Origin: Olivibacter jilunii
GTDB lineage: Bacteria > Bacteroidota > Bacteroidia > Sphingobacteriales > Sphingobacteriaceae
Reading direction: 5' to 3'
NCBI RefSeq assembly: GCF_900607235.1
Contig: NZ_LR027851.1
Location: 473,035-537,034 of the forward strand
DNA: 64,000 bases
How positions within the stretch are numbered: the first letter of the stretch is position 1; every line of letters begins with the position of its first letter. The notes beneath the pieces were generated by a model. The model had not been told where the DNA came from and searched no databases. It worked only from the letters and a program-made list of their open reading frames with translations. Shown piece after piece: positions 53,597 through 61,792 of the stretch. A program made the translations under genes and the position numbers.

Positions 53597-54340
53597 TTAT
53601 ACAAAATACGAAACAATTTCTCGTTTATTATTCGTTACAAAAAACAATTGTTGGCCAACCATAAAAAAGACTTCCGGCAGCAGATGATCTAATCGATCAA
53701 CTATACATTCCTTAAATTGTACGTTGTGCTCTTGAATAACCGTTAATATGAGTTGTAACTTATCTTCTTTCCTCTCATGATAGGCCCACAGCTCTTTACC
53801 GTCAGTTTCCAGAAAGAAATAGGGGCCAACTAAAGTGCTTGTAATTGGAAGTGGAGGAGTCCGGTGAACAGGGGAGGCCGAGCGTATATTTCTGGGCAAA
53901 GGCGACAGTTTATTTAGTAATGTATGATTTTCAAGTATACTTCCCGACAAAGGCTCCAGCAAGCTGACCGCATTCGTATCTGAAAATCGTTGCTTTACCG
54001 CTATTCCTTCCTGTGTAAGCTCTACGAATTGCAGATTGAATTGCTCCCAGGTGACCTGTTTACTATGTATATCGATAGCTACAAGTCCCTGCGTTTGCCC
54101 TTGGTTTGGTTGCGGATAATGCTGCAGGAACAGTTGGTTGGTATTCACCGCTGCCAGCGTCCACCAACGATCGCCATAGTGTATGTGATCGGATAACAAA
54201 CGACCACTGCGATAATGAATAACCGAAAAGTAGGGCAGCCCATCCTGATCTCTCCATTCGATGGCAAGCATACCGGATAGTTCATGGATGTCTATCTTCC
54301 AAATAGTGCCTTCATATAAGTAAGAAAATGCTTTTGTCAT
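53597..54340 (-). CDS. DUF4905-like hypothetical protein
   Basis: 247 residues, no signal peptide or membrane segment. Beta-rich with WKIDIHELSGMLAIEWRDQDG, YGDRWWTLAAVNTNQLFLQHYP and a C-terminal QQLFFVTNNKREIVSYFV, suggesting a propeller-like fold. I believe it is the Bacteroidota DUF4905 family; function unknown. The start lies 5 bases upstream of no close gene; the LysM gene follows 5 bases after its stop, so the two form an operon. Confidence 0.72.
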   Translation of the reverse strand: MTKAFSYLYEGTIWKIDIHELSGMLAIEWRDQDGLPYFSVIHYRSGRLLSDHIHYGDRWWTLAAVNTNQLFLQHYPQPNQGQTQGLVAIDIHSKQVTWEQFNLQFVELTQEGIAVKQRFSDTNAVSLLEPLSGSILENHTLLNKLSPLPRNIRSASPVHRTPPLPITSTLVGPYFFLETDGKELWAYHERKEDKLQLILTVIQEHNVQFKECIVDRLDHLLPEVFFMVGQQLFFVTNNKREIVSYFV

Positions 54341-54478
54341 TCGTTAACGATTATTGCTACCCTCTTTCATCTTTCTTCTATAACCATCTGACAAAAATAG
54401 TATCTTTATATGGAAAATCCCTTTAAAAGCGTGCAAAGGAAAAGAAGCTTTATCGGTAAAAGGAGAAAAATAAAGACA

Positions 54479-55861
54479 ATGCTTATGATAAAAGACAGAA
54501 GCCTACGGCAGTGGCTTTCAATAGGACTGTTAATTGCGTTATTTTTACCCGGTTCTGCAATAGGCAAAACGCAGGAAACGGCCACCGTTTATCAATATTA
54601 CTTAAGTGAAGAAATTGGCCCGGCAGCCTGGCGTAAAACTGAAAAAGCATTTAGTGCAGCTAAAGCACATCATGCCGATTATATTTTAATCGAAATCAAT
54701 ACCTACGGTGGAATGCTTAATTACGCCGATTCCATACGAACTAAGATATTAGAGTCGGAGCTGAAAACCATTGCTTTTATAAACCATAATGCGGCTTCTG
54801 CCGGTGCGCTGGTGGCGCTTGCCTGTGATAAAATCTATATGGTTAAAGGTGCAAGCATAGGGGCTGCCAGCGTGGTAAATCCTCAAGGAGAGGTGATGCC
54901 GGAGAAATATCAATCCTATATGCGGAGCTTAATGCGGGCAACGGCTGAAGCAAAGGGGAGAGATCCACGAGTAGCAGAAGCTTTTGTGGACCCGGATGTC
55001 GTGCTACCGGAATTAAAAGAGGCTGGCAAAGTACTTACTTTGACGACACAAGAAGCGCTAAAAATTGGTATGATCAATGGCGAAGTGGTTAGTTCGACAG
55101 AGATACTTGCTAAAGAAGGTCTAAAAGGGGCATCTATCACCCGGTATCAAAGCACATGGGTTGATAGCTTTATTAATTTTCTTATCAATCCGGCAGTGAG
55201 TAGCGTGCTGATTTTACTGATTATTGGCGGAATTTATTTCGAAATGCAAACGCCGGGCATCGGTTTTGCATTGATAGTCGCCATCATAGCTGCACTTCTA
55301 TTCTTTGCTCCGTTATATATCCAGGGACTGGCCGATAATTGGGAGATCGCCTTATTCATAATCGGTATTATTTTGCTGTTACTCGAAGTCTTTGTCATAC
55401 CGGGTTTTGGTGTTGCGGGTATTCTGGGAATCATTGCATTGGTATGTGGACTGGCATTCAGCATGGTACCCAATCAGAACTTTAACTTTCAACCTGTTGA
55501 GCCTAACCAAGTAATGACTTCCTTCGTTATTGTAATCGCCGCTACTATTGCTTCTATTATTCTTTGTGTCATTTTCGGCAAAAGCATTCTGCGTTCCAGT
55601 GCATTTCAACGGCTGGTTTTAGCCGATGAGCAACAGTCGGGTAAAGGATACGTCTCTTCTGTAAGAAATCTTAATTTAATTAACAAAGAAGGAGTCGCCA
55701 AGACGGCCTTGCGTCCTTCGGGTAAAATCGAGATTGAAGGGAAATGGTATGATGCCGTGGCCTTAGATGGGTTCATCGATAAGGATACTATTGTTTACGT
55801 TGAAAAGCACGAGAACTATAATCTTTTTGTCAGAAAAAAGAAGGACGATCAGGTGTATTAA
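54479..55861 (+). CDS. NfeD-like membrane serine protease (ClpP class)
   Basis: 460 residues from ATG 54479; AGGAG at 54461 precedes it, and the earlier ATG at 54410 lies next to a -7-like TATCTTTA. Signal or first segment (WLSIGLLIALFLPGSAIG), ClpP-like protease domain (about 35-245) with candidate Ser107 in AASAGA and Lys143 in PEKYQ, four to five membrane segments (about 246-390) and an OB-fold NfeD end. Family cleaves stomatin-like partners; no stomatin gene is adjacent. Confidence 0.92.
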   Translation: MLMIKDRSLRQWLSIGLLIALFLPGSAIGKTQETATVYQYYLSEEIGPAAWRKTEKAFSAAKAHHADYILIEINTYGGMLNYADSIRTKILESELKTIAFINHNAASAGALVALACDKIYMVKGASIGAASVVNPQGEVMPEKYQSYMRSLMRATAEAKGRDPRVAEAFVDPDVVLPELKEAGKVLTLTTQEALKIGMINGEVVSSTEILAKEGLKGASITRYQSTWVDSFINFLINPAVSSVLILLIIGGIYFEMQTPGIGFALIVAIIAALLFFAPLYIQGLADNWEIALFIIGIILLLLEVFVIPGFGVAGILGIIALVCGLAFSMVPNQNFNFQPVEPNQVMTSFVIVIAATIASIILCVIFGKSILRSSAFQRLVLADEQQSGKGYVSSVRNLNLINKEGVAKTALRPSGKIEIEGKWYDAVALDGFIDKDTIVYVEKHENYNLFVRKKKDDQVY

Positions 55862-55945
55862 ACAATTCATAAGCCAAAACGTTATAAGTAGGTCATTCCC
55901 GGCATGCAGATCGCATGCTTAGGGTACTAACAAAAAATATAATGT

Positions 55946-56425
55946 ATGAATCCAAAAGCAATTAGTTTAGAAGAGAAAAAATTAAGACCTGTTGTAGATC
56001 ACCTAAATGATTTATTGGCAAACTATCATGTTCACTATCAAAAACTACGTGGTTGTCATTGGAATGTAAGAGGCTCGCACTTCTTTACATTACATGCTAA
56101 ATTTGAAGAATTATATAATAATGCGATTACAACCATTGATGAGCTAGCAGAGCGTATACTAACCTTAGGGAAATCACCGCTCAGCCGATATCAGGACTAT
56201 CTTGAGACAGCGGAGATCAAGGAAATAGATACCATCGGAATGTCGGATGTCGATCTGGTGAAAGCTGTGGTAGAGGACCTTGAAGTATTGATCGCTTTGC
56301 AACGGGACCTGCTAGAAATTACGGACGAAGCAAATGATGAAGGTTCCAACGATATGGTGAACGCATTTATGCAGTTTAACGAAAAGCAAAACTGGATGTT
56401 AAGAGCCTTTCTCAATAAGCAATAA
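55946..56425 (+). CDS. Dps/ferritin-like DNA-protection protein
   Basis: 159 residues. Dps signature: KLRGCHWNVRGSHFFTLHAKFEELY (H38, W39, H50) and ITTIDELAERI (D65, E66) at the ferroxidase site between subunits. It forms a 12-mer shell that stores iron and detoxifies peroxide. The N-terminus is short. A GCATGC-agatc-GCATGC hairpin lies just upstream (55902-55918). Probably stress-induced. Monocistronic. Confidence 0.95.
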   Translation: MNPKAISLEEKKLRPVVDHLNDLLANYHVHYQKLRGCHWNVRGSHFFTLHAKFEELYNNAITTIDELAERILTLGKSPLSRYQDYLETAEIKEIDTIGMSDVDLVKAVVEDLEVLIALQRDLLEITDEANDEGSNDMVNAFMQFNEKQNWMLRAFLNKQ

Positions 56426-56445
56426 CACCTTGAATCTATACATTG

Positions 56446-56535
56446 GGCTTGTCTAAAAGTTCGTTTTCTTGCGTCGTCGAGCGTAGCGGTATTGATATGG
56501 CATAGATACGGGAGAATGTCAACCTGAGACAAGCC
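56446..56535. repeat. Imperfect inverted repeat, REP-like
   Basis: Outer arms GGCTTGTCT (56446-56454) and AGACAAGCC (56527-56535) enclose about 70 bases. The inner stretch TTTTCTTGCGTCGTCGAGCG resembles the inner part of the repeat at 35521-35585 (TTTTCTTCGCGTGTCGAGCG). It follows the dps gene and could end its transcript. Confidence 0.6.
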
Positions 56536-56596
56536 TTTGTATTTCAATCTACCTTTTAACAATTAATTAATACAGTATGTAGGCTCCTAAAGTAGC

Positions 56597-56623
56597 AAAC
56601 TATTTATTTTTGATAAATAGTTT
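56597..56623 (+). promoter_or_regulatory. Perfect hairpin abutting a start codon
   Basis: AAACTATTTAT - TTTTG - ATAAATAGTTT is a perfect 11-bp inverted repeat whose last base touches ATG 56624. In RNA it would hide the translation start region; as DNA it could be an operator. A second ATG lies at 56630. Confidence 0.7.
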
Positions 56624-56905
56624 ATGTTCATGTCTTTAGAAACAATTAACTTGTTAGGTTGGATCGGCGTTGCCTGTTGTACTTCCGGTTACTTGTTGGT
56701 TAGCCTAGGTTATATTCATTCCAATGGTTGGAAATACCAGTTGCTAAACGCATTAGGTGGATTATTTCTCGTAATCAGTGCTTTTTACAATCACGATACA
56801 CCAAACACGGTAGCTAACGGGCTGTGGGCACTTATTGGGTTGATTAGCCTTATTAAGTTTGCGCTGCCAGGTGCCGTTAAAAAAGTGACTGCTAAGCGTT
56901 CATAG
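56624..56905 (+). CDS. CBU_0592-family small membrane protein
   Basis: 93 residues, three membrane segments (about 10-32, 37-56, 63-81). MARKS: ETINLLGWIGVACCTSGYLLVSLGYI and YQLLNALGGLFLVISAFYNHD, typical of the CBU_0592 family. Function unknown. ATG at 56624 or 56630. The start codon is preceded directly by an 11-bp hairpin. Ends 60 bases from the convergent DUF5777 gene. Confidence 0.88.
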   Translation: MFMSLETINLLGWIGVACCTSGYLLVSLGYIHSNGWKYQLLNALGGLFLVISAFYNHDTPNTVANGLWALIGLISLIKFALPGAVKKVTAKRS

Positions 56906-56964
56906 CCCAGCAGTCAGGTGCGATTTTCTAAACTTTAACCCTTGTTCCTTAGGGTGGTCAATCG

Positions 56965-57930
56965 CTAATACCCACCCGCCTTTCCTTCTCTATCTTTATT
57001 AAATGAAAATCTTCTAGATATACTGAAGCCCCATCTATACTGCCCTTTACCCCAAGATGTCGTAGTTTCCGGTATAAATTGCGATTCCTGAATGGCTGTG
57101 GCATTAGTGAAATTTAAATGGAAGACATGGCCGCCTGTTTCGATTTCTAAACCAACACCTAAGGCGTCGTAGAACTTCTGCTGATTGATGTTTTCTACGT
57201 ATTCCTTTTTGTCTTTGCTTCTAAAAGGAAGAAAGTAGTCTGCTACAATAGCCATCCGTTTGCTAATCTTTAACCGACCACCGGCACCTAAGGCAAATAC
57301 ACCATTTTGATCGCCAAAAATCGTATAGTTCCGATGTACGTAACTCGGAATAAGTTCAAAAGAAAAGCTAGGACTAAATTTTCGTGCCACAATCAACTGA
57401 CTAACATAGGTTATCCGATCGCCGAAATTCTTATAAGAGGTCGAAGCTGTAGGATCGTCAGAAGCCTTAACACCGCTTACCGTCCCACTTCCAAAAAAGG
57501 CAAGACTTACCGGAATAGCGTTATCAGTAGTTTGTTCTAGAAAACGATATTTGAAATTGGCTTCATATAATTGTGTTGCCGCAGTGGCACCCTTTGCACG
57601 GGCAATCCCAACATTAAATCGGTCAGATATACCATAATCAAAACCAATGCGGATGTCTGTCGACTGATCAAGACCGAAGAAATTTCCGATACCCCCACTA
57701 CCTCCTGCAATATCTCCAAATCGGTGATCTACCCGGAATTCGAGTTCCTTTTTATAGATCGTTTCGGTCGACTGTGCATTGATTAAATGGTTGGACTTAA
57801 AAGTGGCACTCACTTTTTCGCGCGTGGTACTATCCTCTTGAATTAACGCCTCTAAATCGCTCTGCGCGAACAAACGAGAAAAGGGAATGATCAATAGAAA
57901 ATAAGGGAGAAAAAATGTGATACGCTTCAT
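56965..57930 (-). CDS. DUF5777 outer-membrane beta-barrel protein
   Basis: 321 residues. Signal peptide (LLIIPFSRLFAQ) followed by alternating beta strands of a barrel: EFRVDHRFGDIAGG, DIRIGFDYGISDRFNVGIARAKG and late WGFSISRRFSF with terminal strand. DUF5777 family. Last gene of the cytochrome c - YceI - DUF5777 unit, which recurs in Bacteroidota. Likely outer-membrane component of a redox or stress system; role unproven. Confidence 0.9.
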   Translation of the reverse strand: MKRITFFLPYFLLIIPFSRLFAQSDLEALIQEDSTTREKVSATFKSNHLINAQSTETIYKKELEFRVDHRFGDIAGGSGGIGNFFGLDQSTDIRIGFDYGISDRFNVGIARAKGATAATQLYEANFKYRFLEQTTDNAIPVSLAFFGSGTVSGVKASDDPTASTSYKNFGDRITYVSQLIVARKFSPSFSFELIPSYVHRNYTIFGDQNGVFALGAGGRLKISKRMAIVADYFLPFRSKDKKEYVENINQQKFYDALGVGLEIETGGHVFHLNFTNATAIQESQFIPETTTSWGKGQYRWGFSISRRFSFNKDREGKAGGY

Positions 57931-57938
57931 AGGATGAC

Positions 57939-58496
57939 TTAAGGAGTTTTAGCTTGGTAAATAGCAGCAACCTTAATGTCTAAGGTTTCTGCTATATTTT
58001 TTATAACGATGGTTGGAACTTCAATATCATGGTCGGCCGTTTTTACCTTGAACGTACAGCTAGCTGTGATCGCACCATTGTTCACGGTTATTTTAACCGG
58101 TGCAGTGTAACTTTTAGCAACACCATGAACGGTAAGTACACCGCTAACCATGCATTGGTAGGTCCCATCGTTTCTCAATTTTCCAGGATCATTTATTTTT
58201 CCCTTAAATTCAGAAAACGGATATCGGTCGCTCTCCATATAATTTTCATTGAAATGTTCCTGCATTAATTTTTTTTTGAATTGAAACGTGGTGTTTTTCA
58301 CCTTGAATACAATGTCTCCCGTATTTACGTCCAGTGCGGAAAGTCCGTTTTTACTAACACCTTCTATATCTTCAACGGGCGTACTGCTAAAAAAAGATAT
58401 CGTAGCCCCGTTACTTACAAAGGTGTTCTGTGCCTTTGAAACTGCAACAGAAAGAGGGATTATAAGAAATAAGGATAAAACTATTTTCTGAATCAT
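57939..58496 (-). CDS. YceI-family periplasmic protein
   Basis: 185 residues. Signal peptide MIQKIVLSLFLIIPLSVAVS to KAQ, then a YceI lipocalin-like barrel: ATISFFSSTPVEDIEGVSKNG, FQFKKKLMQEHFNENYMESDRYPFSEFKGKI and the late YTAPVKITVNNGAI. The family binds isoprenoid quinones. It follows the cytochrome gene by 12 bases and precedes the DUF5777 gene by 8 bases. Confidence 0.93.
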   Translation of the reverse strand: MIQKIVLSLFLIIPLSVAVSKAQNTFVSNGATISFFSSTPVEDIEGVSKNGLSALDVNTGDIVFKVKNTTFQFKKKLMQEHFNENYMESDRYPFSEFKGKINDPGKLRNDGTYQCMVSGVLTVHGVAKSYTAPVKITVNNGAITASCTFKVKTADHDIEVPTIVIKNIAETLDIKVAAIYQAKTP

Positions 58497-58508
58497 AATT
58501 TCTAATTG

Positions 58509-58883
58509 TTATTGTTCCGGCATATTACGATCAAACCAGGCTTTTAATAGCGCTTTTTCGTTAGCACTTAGTGAACCGCCGACAGGCATGGTACCAGTTA
58601 CTAGCACGACATTGTTGATTCTCGCTCCATTATCCCGAACAGATGCAAAGCCGGAGAAAGTCCAACGGCCACTTGCACCGCCACCTGCAGCATGGCAACC
58701 GGCGCATTTCGTTTGAAACAGGGCTCCGGCGAAATTGCTATAACTAACATTTTCAGCGGTTACTTCTTCATTGCCAGGTTTTTCAGGCTCCACTGCTTGA
58801 TCTTTAGAACAGCTGTATAGAACAGCGATAAAACTTGCTAAAACAGCAAGTGTGTAAAGTGATTTTTTTTTCGTGACTTTCAT
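58509..58883 (-). CDS. c-type cytochrome lipoprotein
   Basis: 124 residues. Lipobox LYSC (C25), linker, then one heme site CAGCH (C60, C63, H64) and a likely Met ligand in TGTMPVGG. Anchored electron carrier of the periplasm. First gene of the three-gene unit with YceI and DUF5777 products. Divergent from the ECF sigma gene. Requires cytochrome c maturation genes not in this window. Confidence 0.94.
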   Translation of the reverse strand: MKVTKKKSLYTLAVLASFIAVLYSCSKDQAVEPEKPGNEEVTAENVSYSNFAGALFQTKCAGCHAAGGGASGRWTFSGFASVRDNGARINNVVLVTGTMPVGGSLSANEKALLKAWFDRNMPEQ

Positions 58884-58989
58884 AAGCTAACCTATTCGTT
58901 TTATTTTTTTTGATTGATACTCTAAATACGGAGCGCATGACAAAAGGGTTGCCTAGCTTTATAAAAATTGCAAAATATTTGTTACCAAT

Positions 58990-59023
58990 TTTGTCATTAC
59001 ACGCACAAATAATTTTAGCTTTG
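58990..59023 (+). promoter_or_regulatory. Promoter of the third ECF sigma gene
   Basis: TTTG (58990-58993) - 22 bases - TAGCTTTG (59016-59023), a full -7 match with slightly long spacing. Transcription would begin near 59030, which excludes starts at 58910 and 58937. Confidence 0.65.
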
Positions 59024-59074
59024 AAGCAACCTTTTTTTTACGGCATTCGTAATGCTTATTGGAAGGAGGGCTTG

Positions 59075-59665
59075 GTGGCACCAAAGGAGAATCAGGAAGA
59101 AGTCATATCGAAGCTAATACAGGGATGTATTAAAGAGGATCGGAATTCCCAAAAGGAACTCTATAGACATTACTATGCATATTCGATGGGGATTTGCCAA
59201 CGTTATGCGAGTAATAAAATAGATGCCGCCAGCATTATGAACGATGGTTTTTTTAAGGTATTTAAGCATATCAAGAAATACGACCACACTAAACCTTTTA
59301 CTGCTTGGATAGGTCGTATTATGGCCAATGCGGCAATCGATTATTATAGAGCTAACCTTAAATTTGCAGGAAATGAAAATATAATGGATTACGATCAGGC
59401 CGGGTCTGACGAAGCAATCTATGAGAAACTAAACTATCAAGACCTTTTATTCATGGTACAGTCGTTAAGCCCGTCCTATCGTACGGTTTTTAACCTCTAT
59501 GCAATTGAAGGATATAGCCATGAAGAAATAGCAGGAATGTTGCATATTTCTGTCGGAACATCCAAATCTAACCTGTTTAAGGCCAGGGCAAAATTGATGG
59601 AGATGCTAAAGGCGATCGACTTGAATGTCGGCAAAAATGAAGCAGACAAGAACCTTAGTGAATAA
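59075..59665 (+). CDS. ECF RNA polymerase sigma factor
   Basis: 196 residues from GTG 59075 (TTG 59072 is the alternative). GGAAGGAGGG at 59061-59070 is an unusually strong SD for this phylum, and the promoter ends at 59023. Region 2: DAASIMNDGFFKVFKHIKKYD and FTAWIGRIMANAAIDYYR; region 4: LSPSYRTVFNLYAIEGYSHEEIAGMLHIS. The ATG at 58937 would add 46 residues encoded within the promoter. The partner gene starts 5 bases after the stop, probably its anti-sigma partner. Confidence 0.9.
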   Translation: MAPKENQEEVISKLIQGCIKEDRNSQKELYRHYYAYSMGICQRYASNKIDAASIMNDGFFKVFKHIKKYDHTKPFTAWIGRIMANAAIDYYRANLKFAGNENIMDYDQAGSDEAIYEKLNYQDLLFMVQSLSPSYRTVFNLYAIEGYSHEEIAGMLHISVGTSKSNLFKARAKLMEMLKAIDLNVGKNEADKNLSE

Positions 59666-59670
59666 GTGTG

Positions 59671-60825
59671 ATGGAGAAGAAGAAACTCGATGATCTATTC
59701 AGAGAAGGGTTGAACAACCCGGAAGTATCTTACGATGAGATGCACTGGATAGCTATGGAAGAAAAGCTCGTCAACAATAGGAAAAAGAAGGTAAGACTTA
59801 TCTGGCTTAGCTCTTTAAGTGCCGCTGCGGCTGTTATACTGGTTTTTCTTGTCATCTGGTGGCCTATTACAAGTGATCAGTCTGTTGAAGTGGTTAAAAA
59901 GGAAGATAGTATCATATCCAAAAAAACGCATATAGATAAGCCGGTACCACCTGTTGTCGATCAGATCGTTAAAAATGACAAGGCGCCATCGAAGAATACG
60001 TCACCAACGATTTCCATCCCTCTACTTGAAGACAAATCTAACGAACGAACGGGTAGATTGGAAGCTATATCGGAAAACATATATAAAGATACCTTAACAG
60101 GGCAAGCAGGAACGAACGGCTTACTTGGAAAAGTAGGGCAAAGCCTAAAACCAGCACCTGTATATTCATTTAATACATCAGATGCAGAAATTTTGTCTGA
60201 ACCAAAATTAACGATCAACCGAGAAAGAAGACCATCTTACTTAACCATCTTAGCAGCGCCTGATTTAACAAGCGTACGAGGTGCCGGTAATCCTCAGCTA
60301 AGCCAAAATATTGGTGTATTATATACGCTACCATTAAGTAAGAAATTAAGCGTTTCAGGCGGCGTATTATACGCACGAAAGAATTATAACTCACCTTACA
60401 GTTTTTACCGGCCCAAAATACAAAGAAGCTACGGAGCAACACCCAGTCAGGTAGATGCTGCTTGCGATGTGTTGGATGTACCTATAGAACTTAATTATCA
60501 GGTTTACAATAAAGGTGCCACCCGTATTACCTTGAACGGAGGTGCTTCCAGCTATTTCATGTTACGAGAGCAATATGAATTTAGTTACGATACCGGTGAT
60601 CCATATAAAGATAAGCAACGCACTAACTATGAAGTAAGAGGGCAAAATAACCATCCTTTTGGCGTAGCGAATATTTCGGCAACTTTTGAACAACAGTTGA
60701 ACAACCAAGTCACAATCGGCGTTAGGCCATTTGTCAAATTACCTTTAACAGGGATCGGTTATGGGCGGACAAAATTGGACTCAAAGGGCTTAGCCGTTTC
60801 GGTTAGTTTTAAATTGGGAAAATAG
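59671..60825 (+). CDS. Membrane-anchored anti-sigma-like protein with barrel-like domain
   Basis: 384 residues from ATG 59671. Cytoplasmic part of about 40 residues (KLDDLFREGLNNPEVSYDEMHW), one membrane segment (about 42-65, WLSSLSAAAAVILVFLVIWW), a periplasmic linker rich in K, D, S and T, and from about 185 a beta-rich domain like outer-membrane barrels (GVLYTLPLSKKLSVSGGVLYARKNY, NNQVTIGVRPFVKLP). It follows the sigma gene by 5 bases, so it is a likely anti-sigma factor or envelope sensor. Stop TAG (60823-60825) lies in repeat module A. Confidence 0.82.
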   Translation: MEKKKLDDLFREGLNNPEVSYDEMHWIAMEEKLVNNRKKKVRLIWLSSLSAAAAVILVFLVIWWPITSDQSVEVVKKEDSIISKKTHIDKPVPPVVDQIVKNDKAPSKNTSPTISIPLLEDKSNERTGRLEAISENIYKDTLTGQAGTNGLLGKVGQSLKPAPVYSFNTSDAEILSEPKLTINRERRPSYLTILAAPDLTSVRGAGNPQLSQNIGVLYTLPLSKKLSVSGGVLYARKNYNSPYSFYRPKIQRSYGATPSQVDAACDVLDVPIELNYQVYNKGATRITLNGGASSYFMLREQYEFSYDTGDPYKDKQRTNYEVRGQNNHPFGVANISATFEQQLNNQVTIGVRPFVKLPLTGIGYGRTKLDSKGLAVSVSFKLGK

Positions 60826-60903
60826 TTAAGTGGTTGAGTAGCTAATTAGCCGATTAGCCAATGAGATCATCAGATGGCTTAGAGCTTATTGCTGCTTATA
60901 GCT
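60823..60903 (+). repeat. Composite repeat A-B-C, first copy
   Basis: Begins at the stop of the preceding gene: TAGTTAAGTGGTTGAGTAG (A), then B with the exact 20-mer at 60843-60862, then C (GGCTTAGAGCTTATTGC, GCTTATAGCTTA). Confidence 0.9.
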
Positions 60904-61012
60904 TAAATTATTCATAAGTATTTATTTTCAATGGTATTATTCATTGTTGTTTGCTTTTTATTGGCATTCATGAGCTCGTTGCGCTCGGTTCATGAGCTCC
61001 CTACGGTCGGTT
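60904..61012. repeat. Spacer with CATGAGCTC direct repeats
   Basis: AT-rich start, then TCATGAGCTC twice (starting 60969 and 60992), each followed by a G/C/T-rich tract (GTTGCGCTCGG, CCTACGGTCGG). It lies between two A-B-C copies. No gene. Confidence 0.6.
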
Positions 61013-61205
61013 AGTCAATAGTTAAATAGTTGAGTTGTGGAGTTGTTAATTAGCCGATTAGCCAATTTGATGATGGAGCTAGTGTTGCCTAAAGCTTACA
61101 GCGTATAGCTTACGACCCTATTCGTAGCAGTAGCACCGACTAAAGCCGAAAGCTGATATCCGAAAGCTGAAGTCAATAAAGCCGATTGCTGAAAGCTACA
61201 GTCTT
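61013..61205 (+). repeat. Composite repeat A-B-C, second copy, with D-like tail
   Basis: A (GTTAAATAGTTGAGTTGTGG), B with the exact 20-mer at 61047-61066, C (GCTTACAGCGTATAGCTTAC), then a tail with AAGCCGAAAGCTGA and CCGAAAGCTGAAGTC (61133 to about 61196). It fills the gap up to the stop of the SRPBCC gene at 61206. Confidence 0.88.
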
Positions 61206-61670
61206 TTAAGCCGTTTTGGTTAGTAAATATTCTACGAAACAAGCCAGAATATAATCCCATCCTTCCGGTGCATCCATCATTTCCCGGTAAGCAGGGCCCT
61301 TTTCGCCATGCTTTGAAAAATTTCGATGTTCCAAAATCATCGTTGTGCATTCGTTGCCTTCGCTAAAGGAAATTTCCACCTCACTAGCTTTGTCAGGGTT
61401 TGGTTCGGGCACACGGTTAGGCCCTATTTGCCAAAGAAAAGTTAAAGTATATGGATCAAATTTTATAATTCGCCCCCAGTCACACTGAAAGCCGTATGGG
61501 CCTATTTCAGTAAGAAAACCATTGACGGTCGGATTGACTTTGATGGCAACCAACTCTTCTTTCGACCAAGTGTACTCTTTAGGCCACCAAATTCCCAAAT
61601 CACTCAGAAAAATATCAAAAGACCTTTGCAAAGGTGCATCAAACATTATTTTTTTTCTAATATCTCCCAT
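61206..61670 (-). CDS. SRPBCC-family (AHSA1-like) protein
   Basis: 154 residues from ATG 61670 (MGDIRKKIMFDAPLQRSFDIF). The helix-grip fold is suggested by DAPLQRSFDIFLSDLGIWWP, FEC-like FQCDWGRIIKFDPYTLTFLWQIG and a C-terminal helix GWDYILACFVEYLL. START/SRPBCC proteins bind small hydrophobic ligands. Function unknown. No neighbours in an operon; a TTG at 61718 is rejected. Confidence 0.85.
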   Translation of the reverse strand: MGDIRKKIMFDAPLQRSFDIFLSDLGIWWPKEYTWSKEELVAIKVNPTVNGFLTEIGPYGFQCDWGRIIKFDPYTLTFLWQIGPNRVPEPNPDKASEVEISFSEGNECTTMILEHRNFSKHGEKGPAYREMMDAPEGWDYILACFVEYLLTKTA

Positions 61671-61792
61671 ATTACTTTTGTTATGGCTGCTTTGACACTT
61701 ACCGTATCTTGCTAACAAGTGAAGGATGAATTGGTTTGGGAGACTTCACTTTAGCGATGCAGAAATCTACAGGATTGGCTTCCAATAAACGG

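Noticed and set aside
58910..59074. Longer sigma factor starting at 58910 or 58937
   Set aside because: The added residues are encoded within and just after a full TTTG/TAGCTTTG promoter and do not resemble sigma factors; a strong SD precedes 59075.
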